Part shown: piece by piece, positions 1-9,600 of the stretch
How the letters are laid out: every line of letters starts with the position of its first letter
Position numbering within the stretch: position 1 is the stretch's first letter
DNA from: a virus
Reading direction: 5' to 3' (one strand)
Length of the DNA: 29,562 nucleotides
Virus record (IMG/VR): IMGVR_UViG_3300015366_000121
Location: 1-29,562 of that record
Program-made: the position numbers and the translations under genes
The notes under the pieces: model-generated
Databases searched by the model: none
What the model saw: only the letters and a program-made list of their open reading frames with translations
What the model was told of the DNA's origin: nothing

Positions 1-1
1 G

Positions 2-382
2 ACCGTATCGCTGACCGACAGCACGAATTGGCAAGCCATCGGTGATTATGCTGAAACAAAGGAAGAAAACGCTCGCCTCAATAATTATATCGAAAGGCTA
101 GAGGTCAGGAACGCTGTACTTGTGCCAGAGAACGCCTGCCTCAAGGCCGATTGCAAGGACTGGCGTGCAATCAACATCCGAATGATGTTCACCCAAGTCG
201 AGCGGAGCAACGAGACCATCAGCCTCAAGGCCGAGGTCGAGCGACTGGACACCCTCTGCAAGCAACTGGGCAAGCAACACTCCGACATCTCCTGCGAGAA
301 CATCATGCTCCGCAAGGCGAATGACTCTTTGGCTAGAGTGATTGACCAACTAAACGCCGCCAAGGAGGGCAAGAAGTCGTGA
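2..382 (+). CDS. Coiled-coil protein, 5' truncated by the window edge
   Basis: This frame is open from the first bases of the window, so the gene starts to the left and only its last 126 residues are visible. The visible part is charged and heptad-like, with repeated Leu/Ile at a/d spacing (for example EENARLNNYIERLEV and SLKAEVERLDTLCKQLGKQ), which indicates a long coiled coil; no catalytic motif is seen. A GTG at 122 could be an internal start, but the coding pattern continues upstream without a break. GC is about 53% over 1-360 by hand count, clearly above the metallophosphoesterase gene that follows. The stop overlaps the next start (GTGA, 379-382), so the two genes are probably translated together. 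Function unknown; it may be a small phage structural or accessory protein. Confidence 0.7.
   Translation, partial: TVSLTDSTNWQAIGDYAETKEENARLNNYIERLEVRNAVLVPENACLKADCKDWRAINIRMMFTQVERSNETISLKAEVERLDTLCKQLGKQHSDISCENIMLRKANDSLARVIDQLNAAKEGKKS
362..368 (+). promoter_or_regulatory. Strong Shine-Dalgarno for the metallophosphoesterase
   Basis: AAGGAGG lies 10 nt before the GTG at 379, inside the end of the upstream coiled-coil gene. It supports the GTG start and is notable because most minus-strand late genes in this window have no such motif. Confidence 0.6.
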
Positions 383-1119
383 GCAAATTAATTAAATTCG
401 TAGCAGTTGGTGATAACCACGGAGACATGGTAGACAAAGATGTTGCCAAAGAGTTTTATAAGTTTTTAAAGAAATTCAATCCGCATGAAATCGTGCATCT
501 TGGAGATAACTGGGACTTCCGTTCTATTAGGCGTGGTGCTGGTGCAAGAGAGGAAAATGAATCACTAGTTGCTGATGTAAAGGCTGGCAAAGAATTTATA
601 AGCCGTGTAGAACCTACAGTTTTTTTAAATGGAAACCATGACGATAGGTTAGACCAGATTATTGAGGGAAGCACCATTGGTATGATGCAAGATTATTGTA
701 TGGATTTAAAACAAGATATTCGTAATCACTTAAAGAAACATGGTTGTAAAAAGATTTACGATTATCATGCTGAAACAGGAGTTCATCGTATCAATAAAAT
801 TGCCTTTGTGCATGGCTATACTTGTGGTGTTCGTGCGGTAGAAGAACACGCTATTCATTACGCAGAGCCAGAGGGTGCTGTCATCATGGGTCATATCCAT
901 AGCATTCAGCAAATTAACGCCAGAAAGCATTTAGGGGCTGTTGGATTCTCTGGTGGATGCCTATGTCAAAAAAAGGCAATTGGCTACGCTAAAAATCGCC
1001 TAGCCACCTCAAAATGGGGGTCTGGCTGGACTTATGGGTTCGTCCAAGGGAAAGACTGGAAAGTGTGGCAAGCCCATAGGGTGGGAAAAGAATTTATCTA
1101 TTCTATTAAAGGACTATGA
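379..1119 (+). CDS. Calcineurin-like metallophosphoesterase
   Basis: A 246-aa protein with the ordered metal-binding motifs of the calcineurin-like phosphoesterase family: D12 and H14 (GDNHGD), D43 (LGDNWD), N86-H87-D88 (NGNHDD), H145 (FVHGY) and H172/H174 (GHIH). These would bind two divalent metals to hydrolyse a phosphomono- or phosphodiester. The substrate cannot be told from sequence; phage members of this family include DNA- and nucleotide-processing phosphatases. The GTG start has a good ribosome site and a 4-nt overlap with the preceding gene, and the stop overlaps the next ATG (1116-1119). No signal peptide is visible, so it is probably cytoplasmic. It belongs to the plus-strand block that converges on the late operon, so it may be an early or metabolic gene. 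Confidence 0.85.
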   Translation: MSKLIKFVAVGDNHGDMVDKDVAKEFYKFLKKFNPHEIVHLGDNWDFRSIRRGAGAREENESLVADVKAGKEFISRVEPTVFLNGNHDDRLDQIIEGSTIGMMQDYCMDLKQDIRNHLKKHGCKKIYDYHAETGVHRINKIAFVHGYTCGVRAVEEHAIHYAEPEGAVIMGHIHSIQQINARKHLGAVGFSGGCLCQKKAIGYAKNRLATSKWGSGWTYGFVQGKDWKVWQAHRVGKEFIYSIKGL

Positions 1120-1364
1120 ATAATTGTAAACTTAAAAAACTTCAAACACTTGTTAATAAATTGCAAGTTGAAACTCCAGATAAAAAATTTTATACTGCTC
1201 GTCAGTTGGGTAGAATGTGGAATATCAATGGAAGAACTGCATTAACAAGAATCCAGCGTTGTATTGAAGCAGGCACAATTGAAGTAAAGAATTTTAGAAT
1301 TAAGTCTGGCATGGTTACTAGACCTATTCCGCATTATAAAATATATGAAACACTTAGAAAGTAA
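1116..1364 (+). CDS. Small basic putative winged-helix/HTH protein
   Basis: An 82-aa, Lys/Arg-rich protein that begins inside the metallophosphoesterase stop (ATGA). Residues about 25-60 (YTARQLGRMW followed by RTALTRIQRCIEAGTIEV) look like a helix-turn-helix with a recognition helix and a beta-wing, in the style of small phage DNA-binding or decision-type proteins. The first 20 residues are an amphipathic Lys/Leu helix. No family is recognised with certainty. It could be a regulator of the plus-strand block or a DNA-bending factor. Confidence 0.6.
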   Translation: MNNCKLKKLQTLVNKLQVETPDKKFYTARQLGRMWNINGRTALTRIQRCIEAGTIEVKNFRIKSGMVTRPIPHYKIYETLRK

Positions 1365-1539
1365 TCATCTAGTCTGTACTAAATGTAATACCATTTTGTC
1401 AGCCCCAGACGGTGAAAATCAAAAGAATCAATGCAGATGTTCTAATCGTGCTTGGATTCGGAAACTTCCTGAGAAGAGTCTATGGGCTTATGGAGCATTA
1501 GACCCTCAACAGATTCAGCGTGTAAAGAAGTTGTCTTAA
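1345..1539 (+). CDS. Small zinc-ribbon-like protein
   Basis: A 64-aa protein with a CxxC knuckle (C11, C14) and a CxC pair (C30, C32) 15 residues later, followed by Trp/Arg-rich residues. This is the layout of a small zinc-binding domain. The ATG lies 20 nt inside the end of the preceding gene. The 3' end overlaps the minus-strand lipoprotein gene by 98 nt, so the two transcription units converge here. The cysteine spacing supports a real protein despite the overlap. Function unknown; nucleic-acid or protein binding is typical for such ribbons. Confidence 0.55.
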   Translation: MKHLESNHLVCTKCNTILSAPDGENQKNQCRCSNRAWIRKLPEKSLWAYGALDPQQIQRVKKLS

Positions 1540-2215
1540 ATGAAGTTAATACAGTGTAAACTATATCACATATAACTATTACAACAGCAGAACCTATTAC
1601 CCATTGAAACCAGAATGTATCAAGTATCCAGCAAGATGACACAGCAAGTCCTCCACCTATTGACAATACAAACCCTCTGAACTTCCAAGTAACTGGTGCA
1701 AAGGAAATTATTAACAATCCAAGTACAGCAACTCCAGCACCAACACATGATATCATCCATAGAATTTTATCTTTTATTTCCCTTTGATTATTAGCCTCAA
1801 CGATTTGCAAGGATATCTTTGCCTTATTGAGTTCGGAATCCTTTTGTATTATTACAGACCTAAGTTTTTCAGTATCATGATTTACTTCAATCGCTTCTTT
1901 TCTGTCTTGTTTGACGGCAAAGATGTTATCTGATGACAATATCTTTTTAAATCTCTCTGTCGTTTCGACAGATGGCTTTGAGATGGCTGACAATCTTTCG
2001 ATTTGATTTTCGACAAGCCCTTTAGGAATTCCTTCAGGTAAGGTTTGAACAACCGCAACAAGGGCTGACACAGATTCTGAAACTTCTTTTTCAATCTTGT
2101 TAATGTATATATCTTTTTCATTATTTTCAAGTATGATAGTAGTTGGTGCAGGAATAGAAGTGCAACCAATTAAAGTTACAAAAGAAAAGAGTATTATCAG
2201 TTTTTGTAAATTCAT
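1442..2215 (-). CDS. Lipoprotein with three C-terminal membrane segments; candidate unimolecular spanin
   Basis: A 257-aa protein. Residues 1-17 are a lipoprotein signal (hydrophobic LIILFSFVT then lipobox L15-I-G-C18), predicting lipid attachment at C18. A helical, charged stretch follows to about residue 148, with coiled-coil character at 100-148. Three membrane segments follow at about 151-173, 181-198 and 203-225, then a polar tail. A lipid-anchored N-terminus joined by a periplasmic helix to C-terminal membrane segments is the arrangement of one-piece spanins (phage T1 gp11 type), which fuse inner and outer membranes at lysis; those usually have one membrane segment, so three is unusual. 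It is the last gene of the late operon, two genes after a holin, and its start overlaps the preceding stop (ATGA). Alternative: a virion or superinfection-exclusion lipoprotein. Confidence 0.6.
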   Translation of the reverse strand: MNLQKLIILFSFVTLIGCTSIPAPTTIILENNEKDIYINKIEKEVSESVSALVAVVQTLPEGIPKGLVENQIERLSAISKPSVETTERFKKILSSDNIFAVKQDRKEAIEVNHDTEKLRSVIIQKDSELNKAKISLQIVEANNQREIKDKILWMISCVGAGVAVLGLLIISFAPVTWKFRGFVLSIGGGLAVSSCWILDTFWFQWVIGSAVVIVICDIVYTVLTSFKTTSLHAESVEGLMLHKPIDSSQEVSESKHD

Positions 2216-3357
2216 TTTAGAAATGCAGGAACATAACCTTGAGCAAAAGCCTTTAATGGTTCAATGTTTCCATGAATAAGATTATAAGGAACTGAAGAAA
2301 TAGGATTACGCATTTGAAATTCAGGGTCTGAAACCCTATCATTCATTGCTTTCCAAGAATCAGAATATTTTTGTCCATTCATTATTTTAGACAAAGCAAA
2401 ATCATACATAGGACGAATAGATAAAGGGTCAGAATCTCCATATTCTCTATCCATAATATTGCTTTTATTTAATGCATTTATTTGCATTCCAATTTGAATT
2501 GGAGTCATTATCGCACCAGCAGTTAAAGCAGTAGCCTTAGCCGCACCAGATATTCCAGACATAGAACCTAAACTTAAAGGATTAGTACTTAAAGGTCTTG
2601 TTTTTGCAGCATTAAAAAATATATTTCCTTCAACATTTGCATTTGATAAATGAGTAGAAATTGGTCTTTCTAAAAAAGGAGTTATTCTGTCATATACTAT
2701 TTTTGATTGTGGTTTTATATTTGTTGTAACCTTTGCTTGTGGAAAGTTTGAAGGAGAAGTTGAACCTTCTGGATAATTTAATTTAACATCACCAGTATAT
2801 CCTCCAGTTATTTTTAAACCTTTTCTATTATTTGGATTTATAACATTACTAAATGATTGTAAATCTGTTTTATCAACAGTTGTTGATTCATTTGGAGAAA
2901 TAACCCAATATCTTGAACCAATAGTTCTAGAATCTCCAGATGGTAATTTAGAATCTCCAACAGTGCTATATATGCGATGGTATAATGGATTATTATTTTG
3001 AGAAATAGGAGTAAAAAAATCTTCATTTCCTTGAATAACATAATTATATGGAATAACTTTATCTTCTCCATATGCTGAGATTAATTTTTGTCTTTGATTA
3101 ATTGTATTTGCATTGTGCCAATAATATGAATAGTCTGGTGCATTGTGATTAAAATAAGCCTCTCCATTAAATGAGCCGCTACCTCTTATTGCACCAGTTT
3201 TGTAAAAATCATTTAAAGCAATATTTGCATCTTCTTTATTTTCTGCTCCTATTATTCTAAATATATCATTGCTTAAATTATTAGTATCTCTTCCAGTATC
3301 TGAAATTGGCATTTCATACCAATCAACTCCAGATTTATTTAAAAAAGGTTTATCCAT
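2212..3357 (-). CDS. Unrecognised 381-aa late protein
   Basis: No family is recognised. The protein is Asn/Ser/Tyr-rich in its first 200 residues (for example FNHNAPDYSYYWHN) and has a small-residue hydrophobic stretch near 265-290 (GISGAAKATALTAGAIM) that could be a membrane-active segment. The C-terminal part is polar. There is no signal peptide or cysteine motif. It lies between the holin (1-nt gap, TAATATG) and the lipoprotein (ATGA overlap) and so is expressed with the lysis genes. Its position directly downstream of the giant ejected-type protein also leaves open a virion role. It is markedly AT-rich, like its neighbours. Confidence 0.7.
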   Translation of the reverse strand: MDKPFLNKSGVDWYEMPISDTGRDTNNLSNDIFRIIGAENKEDANIALNDFYKTGAIRGSGSFNGEAYFNHNAPDYSYYWHNANTINQRQKLISAYGEDKVIPYNYVIQGNEDFFTPISQNNNPLYHRIYSTVGDSKLPSGDSRTIGSRYWVISPNESTTVDKTDLQSFSNVINPNNRKGLKITGGYTGDVKLNYPEGSTSPSNFPQAKVTTNIKPQSKIVYDRITPFLERPISTHLSNANVEGNIFFNAAKTRPLSTNPLSLGSMSGISGAAKATALTAGAIMTPIQIGMQINALNKSNIMDREYGDSDPLSIRPMYDFALSKIMNGQKYSDSWKAMNDRVSDPEFQMRNPISSVPYNLIHGNIEPLKAFAQGYVPAFLK

Positions 3358-3358
3358 A

Positions 3359-3664
3359 TTATTTAGTTTGTTTAATAAATTTTCTTTTTATCCACTCAAA
3401 TATGTCTGGGGCTAACGCACCAGCAGAGGAATATATAATGCCCTTATAAATTGCATCTATGGGAGCATGGTTGATGGCGAAGTAAATCAGCGTACCAACT
3501 ATCGAGCCAGCAATAACCTTACGGACAAAGACAACTGCTTGCCATTTTTCTTCTGTAATTATGAATCTAGCAATAGCACCCAATGCTCCTAGGACAGCAA
3601 CCACCCAACCGCCCTTCTTAAATTCTTCTGCTGTCTCAATAAGCGTTGGGTCTACAGGACTCAT
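3359..3664 (-). CDS. Putative holin, three membrane segments
   Basis: A 101-aa protein with three predicted membrane helices at about 18-36 (GGWVVAVLGALGAIARFII), 46-64 and 72-90, and a short Lys/Arg-rich tail (WIKRKFIKQTK). Size, topology and the basic C-terminus fit class I phage holins; the GALGAIAR segment resembles the LydA-type holin group, though this is a recollection and not a search result. It would form the inner-membrane lesion that releases endolysin. Its start overlaps the stop of the 2281-aa gene (ATGA at 3661-3664), and the candidate spanin lies one gene further downstream. Confidence 0.7.
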   Translation of the reverse strand: MSPVDPTLIETAEEFKKGGWVVAVLGALGAIARFIITEEKWQAVVFVRKVIAGSIVGTLIYFAINHAPIDAIYKGIIYSSAGALAPDIFEWIKRKFIKQTK

Positions 3665-6600
3665 CGTTTAGGTTCCTCCCTTTGAACTCTACGCTTGGCT
3701 TGCTCTTCATCTTTATAAATACCCATCAATTGTTTGTAAGGATTATATACTCTAAAGTTGCCATTCTGTTGCATGATTATCCAACCTAACGCATTGCTTA
3801 AACTTGAACCATTGCTATATGTTTCAGTCTTCCAAGAACGCCATACACTGATATCAGCCTTAGTGTAATCACGCTTAGGCATTGGTACAGGAGGCTTAGG
3901 AACATTTGGAGTAGGAACTACAGGGGGAACTTTAGGTTGAATTACAGGAGGAACCTTAGGTTCAACTACAGGAGGAATTTTAGGAGGTACTATTTTAGGT
4001 TTACCTGTTTCTGTATCAATAATAGGTTTTTTATTTTCATCTACTTCAATCTTATTACCTTCAGTATCTATTATATATTTAGTTCCATCTTCTTCTATAT
4101 AAATCTTTTGTCCATCTTCAGTAACTTCATGAGTTCCTGTTTCTGTATCTACAACTGGTTGATGCACTTCTTCTTGTATTTCTTCCTGTACAGGATGTTC
4201 ATCACCAGTAATAAGTTCATATCTTTGGGTGTTTTCATTCCACATTCCAGCAGTAACTGGATTTCCTTTATTTGTAAGTTGAGGACTTGGAGGAACTTTT
4301 TTAATATCTCTTTTTAATCCACTAACATTTGAAACACTTTGTACAGATGTTTCTTCTATAGACTTAGGTTTCATTACACCTATTTTAACTGAATTCATTC
4401 CTTCAAAACCTGTTTTAAGTTTCTTCCATATTTGCCAATCTGATAATCCTTCAAGTGGGCTTTTCTTATTATTTTGAATAGCCCATTCATTCATTTTTTC
4501 TCTCCATTCATTTACATGAATCTTTTCATTTGAATTAAGATATCCTACAGGTCTTTCTGGCAACCTGTCATTAATACCTCTTTCGTTTTGTAAATCTGTC
4601 AAAAGAATGTCATTTGGGCTTCTTCTTCCAGCATCAAGAACATTTGTTATTTCATTTATTAATTGATTAAGTATTGTTTTGGTAGGCTTTCCTTCTGAAG
4701 TTACAAATTGAGATACTGCTTCTGAAACTTGATAATTTAAATCACTTATGTTAGGAAGTAGACCAGCCTTTGTTTCTGGAGTTTCAAGTGCTTTAAGCAA
4801 TTCTGGGTGTTCAGGAATAAGTGACCACTGACCCATTAACTGTGGGTCATTAAATAATGCTATTTGAAACTCAGCAGTAGATATAAGCCTATATACACTT
4901 CTTAATTTTAATTCAGGTGATTCAAGTTCAAATCCTTTTGTATTAAGAAATTGATTCAAATATGAATTAGTTGCTGGTGCATTTGCAGAACCACCAGTTC
5001 TATTACTAGACATTGCTTGCCTTGCATAATCCCAAGGAGAAGCAACAACATATCCTTTTTCAACAACACCTCTATTTGAAGAAGGTTTTCCTTTTTCAGT
5101 ATGAGTAGCCTTATTTAATACAACTCCTTTTGAAGTCCAAGCAGGTTCTATAGCACCAGTTTTTTCATTTTTAATAAATGTATTCTTAAGCATCCATTTT
5201 TGCAGTGCAAGTATTCTTGCAAATGCAACTTCTGATTTTGGAAGAGTTATTCCATTTGCAATTCTTAATTCAGTTCTAGATATAAATGCATCAACCCCTC
5301 TTGCCCATGGTTGTCCTTTAAGGTTAGAACCAGCGTCAGGATTATCATTATAAGTTAAAAGAAGATTTTTAAGTTCTGGATTAGCACCAATTGCATGTTG
5401 TTCAGCCTGAGCCAATAAAGAATGACCCATTTCTTCAAGTGCTGTTCCTTCAAATGAATGACCAGATAAAGCCTGAACTCTTCTTTGATATTCACTTCCA
5501 GAATAGTCTCCTATGTTGTATTGTCTTTTTTGTGCAATCCAAGCCTTATCAATTAACTGTGCTAGATTAAGATGAAGCGGTTGATGGCTTTTTCTTTCAG
5601 TTACTACAATTTGAGGAAATCTAAATTTAGCATCTTTCTGCTGTTCTTGTTCAACACCATCTTCTTCTTCTTCATCTCCACGAAAGAGTTTGGAAATATC
5701 CTCTTTTTCTTTTATTTCTTTTATTCCCTTTTTGCGTCGTTCAATTTCTTTTTTAAGATTTGCTGCTTCTCTTATTGATTCTGGGTCTATTGATTTTACA
5801 AGTTGTGCATATCTTTCCTGAAGTGTTGCTTCTCTGGTAACCCTTGCTTCATATTGAGTACCTACTGCAATATCATTGATTCCTCCATGCCAAGTCTTAC
5901 CAGCATTAATATGAACAGGAAGATTTAACTGATTATCTTCAGCCATAGCCATAAGATATTTTGCAATCTTGCTATGATAATCATTTGCAACATTAGGATG
6001 AATAGAATCACCCATGTCTGTAATATATTTTAATATATCTTTAACAAGTACAGTTGATTTTTTCTTTTGATGATAATCTAAATACTGCCAAAGATTATTA
6101 ATTCTTGGATTAGGAACTGTTGCAAATGGGTCTTTAGTTCCTCCAGCATGTCCAACTAAACTTTCAAATAAAGTAGGGTCAAACTGCCTTGGCTCCATCT
6201 GTGAAGGAAGGTTGTATTTTTCGTAAGTTTTAAATGAATCTTTAAATGTTTTATATTCTAAACTATCTGGAGAAAGCATTGCTTCTTCACCTCCAGCCTC
6301 ATGCGGAGAATAACGAGTATTAGGGTCTAGTTCATTTCTAACAAAAAGAGAGTTCTGTTGTTCTCTAAGTCTATGTTCCATTACCATTCTATCTACAGAT
6401 ACCTTATTTTTTGCCGCAAGTTGTTCAGCCTGAAATCTTGAAAGTCTAGTAAGGTCTGGAAGCGTATAATATTTATCTCCTCTTATTGCTTCATTTGGTA
6501 TAGACGCAGGAATTGTTTCAAAAGATTTTTGTCCTACTTCATCTTCAACTTCTCTCATTAATGAACCAAACATCTTTCTTCTTATACCAATAGGCTCTCT

Positions 6601-9600
6601 TCCAACAAGCATTCCATCCATATATTTAACATTACTAGCCCTAAGCCTTTCAGCCATTTCAGAATAAAGAAGTTTACCAAAACCTTTTCCTGTAAACTTA
6701 GGATTATCAACTGTAGAAAATCCAATAGTTGCGGCATCTTTAAAACGGTCTATATTTGCAGATATTGTAGCAAAAGAACTTCCATTGCTTCCATCCATAT
6801 CAGGATGATGAAGTTCTATCTTTAATCTATAAAGAGAATTTTGAGCAAGTTTAAGAGTAAGTTTTCCGTCTGGGTCTATCTTGTCTTTATTTAATTCATG
6901 AAATTTTCCTAAAAATGAACTTTTCCATTCACTTGATGCTAAATCATATTTGCGTCCAAATTCACCTGTTTTATCTCCATCATTCATATTAGATGCAAGA
7001 AGAACACTTGAAGGTTGTTTCAATGCTCTCTTACGCATTGCTTCAGCCGCATCATGAGATGTAGGGAATCTACCTATTTTATTTCCGTCTTCATCAAATG
7101 CATCAGTTTGTCCACCTTTGTATTGAATAGCCCTAAATCCAGAAGGATGCCAGAATGTTCGTCCATTAGATGTTTCTTCACTGTGCATCTCATTTGGTGA
7201 CCAGTTACGAACTAAATCTCTATAAGCATTGGAATGAGTATAAGGAAGGCTTTGTGACCTAACACGAACATTTGTCATTCGGTTAAGGCTAAAATCAAAT
7301 ACGCTAGACATTGAATTTCTTTTAATTTCAGCAAGAGGAGAATTCAAAAATGTATCAGAATCTCCTTTTGCAAGACCAAGAGCCTGATGCATTACATTTC
7401 TTCTGTCTTCACCTAGTCCATCAGTCCAAAGTTGTGCAGACGGAACCCTGTCAGCATTAACAGTACCATCAGGATTGAATGCATTTTTAGATGCATTTTC
7501 AAGATATCTATAAAAGTCAGCCTTAAATTCTGCAGTGTTTCCATTCCAAAGTTTCTGAGTATTAGGGTCAGCCCACATATTATTTAAACGCAGTTCAATG
7601 ACTTTATAATCAAGCATGTTAGCCTTGAATGTATAATCTCCATCTTTGCTAATGGCTATATCAAGACCGTACAATAATCCAGTCCTAGATTTAAATGGCA
7701 CATTCTTTCCCCACATTCTTGATGGGTTATTAACATCTCCAGCCCTTTCAGCAGTAACTCCAATACCACCAAAATCAATTAGATTACCTTTGATATCTCC
7801 AGAAATAACTTTCTGAGCCATCTTAAGTTTGTTTCCAAACTCTCTGCTCATGTGTCCAGAGTTAATCATTTGGTCAACAAGTTCATCACTAAATGGCCCT
7901 CTTATTACTCCTTCACCATCAGTAGTAAATGTACGAAGATTATCAGGAACACCCATAAGCATCTTATAGATATTCTTTCCTTTAATCTTATTTTCTTTAG
8001 CAATCTGTGCTTCTGTATTATGCCTATAAGTTCCGTCAGGCTGTTTTGAAAACACTCCATCAAGTCCATTACCATCTATAAATCTTTGTCTGGCATCTTT
8101 AGACAAAGCATTGATATCAAAAACTCCAGTTTGATTTACATGCCTTTCAATTTTAAGCATGTCTTTAAAGAATCGTTCCATAGCAGGATTGATAACTCTG
8201 CTACCCCTATAAGGTTTGAATACTTCATCAATAGGAACAAGTCTTTCTATGCCATCTTTATCAGTATATGTTCTGTTAAAATCAAATTCAGGATGACTGA
8301 AGTTCATTCTATCTCTCCAATATTCAGTCCAAGAAAGATTTACATTTTCTAAAACTCCACGAATTCCTGGCAAATCTCCAGCATGATATAGCCAATCTAT
8401 TGGCTTATTCATTACTAGGTGAGAGAAATAATATGCACCAAATTCTTCTGCAAGATGTTCAAGAAGCGGTCTTCCACCAAGTTCAGCATCAGCAATCATT
8501 TGGCCTCCTTCAGTCCACTTATCTTGAGCCATCTGAAGACGCTTTAAAGCATCAGTATGTGCTTCAGGATTTTGACTAAATTCAGCGTCAATGTATCTTC
8601 TGAACATATCATTAACTTCATTCTGTTTTATAACGCCTCTTTGGATTTCATTGCCAGCGTTATCCCTTTCTCCAAGAATTCTGCTTTTAAGTTCAGAAAC
8701 ATAATAATCTTTCATTACGCTTGTGCGTAAAATTGAATGCAAAATTTCGTGAGGAAGAGTAGCCCTAGATGCATTGTCTGCATTGATATGTATTTGCACA
8801 GAACCGTTAGCACTGTTTTCAACTACATATCCATTATTGTGTTCAAATGTTTTCTGGCTTAATGGCATATCGCCATCAGGAAGAATAGTCATTCCATCAT
8901 ACTTTTCAGGGTCAAGTCCTTTGCTAAGAAGAAATTCTTTGTTTCCTTCATTAGAACGAAGATTAATAGATGTATCAGGATGTACTATATCCTTAGCGGC
9001 AAGAATTCCATCAAATGAAAATCCTTTTGCATTAGCCCATGTTTCTGCATTTCTCCACATGTTAGCCTGAGCAGGAGCAGTTTCATCAAGACCTCTAAGT
9101 ACAAACTGTGCTTCAATGTTAGTACGCATCTTACGAGTAGCACCAAAAGCATCAGAAACCAATCGTCCAGTAGTAGCACCAATAGAACCTAAAGCCAGAC
9201 CAGCACCAGCACCAGCGGCGGCTCCCTCAGTTCCTTCACTCCACCAACCAAGACCAGCACCAATAGCAGAACCTGTAAAAGCACCTTCTGCTACATGTGT
9301 TCCGTAATCTATAAGTGGGTCAAATCCATTTACAAGTTTAAGCAAGGCTCTTGCCTGAGGAGATATTGCAACACCACTTCTGGCTGTCTCGTTTAATGCT
9401 CTTTTAGCATATGAAGCCAAACCACGCTCTCCCTGAAGAATCTGGTCACCAACAAGACCAACAGCCTCTCCTATGCCAGAAGCGGCTACAGATGCCCCAT
9501 AGGTGGCAGTACCAATTCCTACAGTCGCAGAAGCATATGGTATGCTATGTCCTAATGCAGAAGCACTAAGACTGCCTACTCCAGCGGCTTTAAGGCCATT

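Noticed and set aside
3937-4317. Plus-strand 126-aa Phe/Tyr/Asn-rich ORF
   Set aside because: Low-complexity antisense of the AT-rich C-terminal part of the 2281-aa gene.
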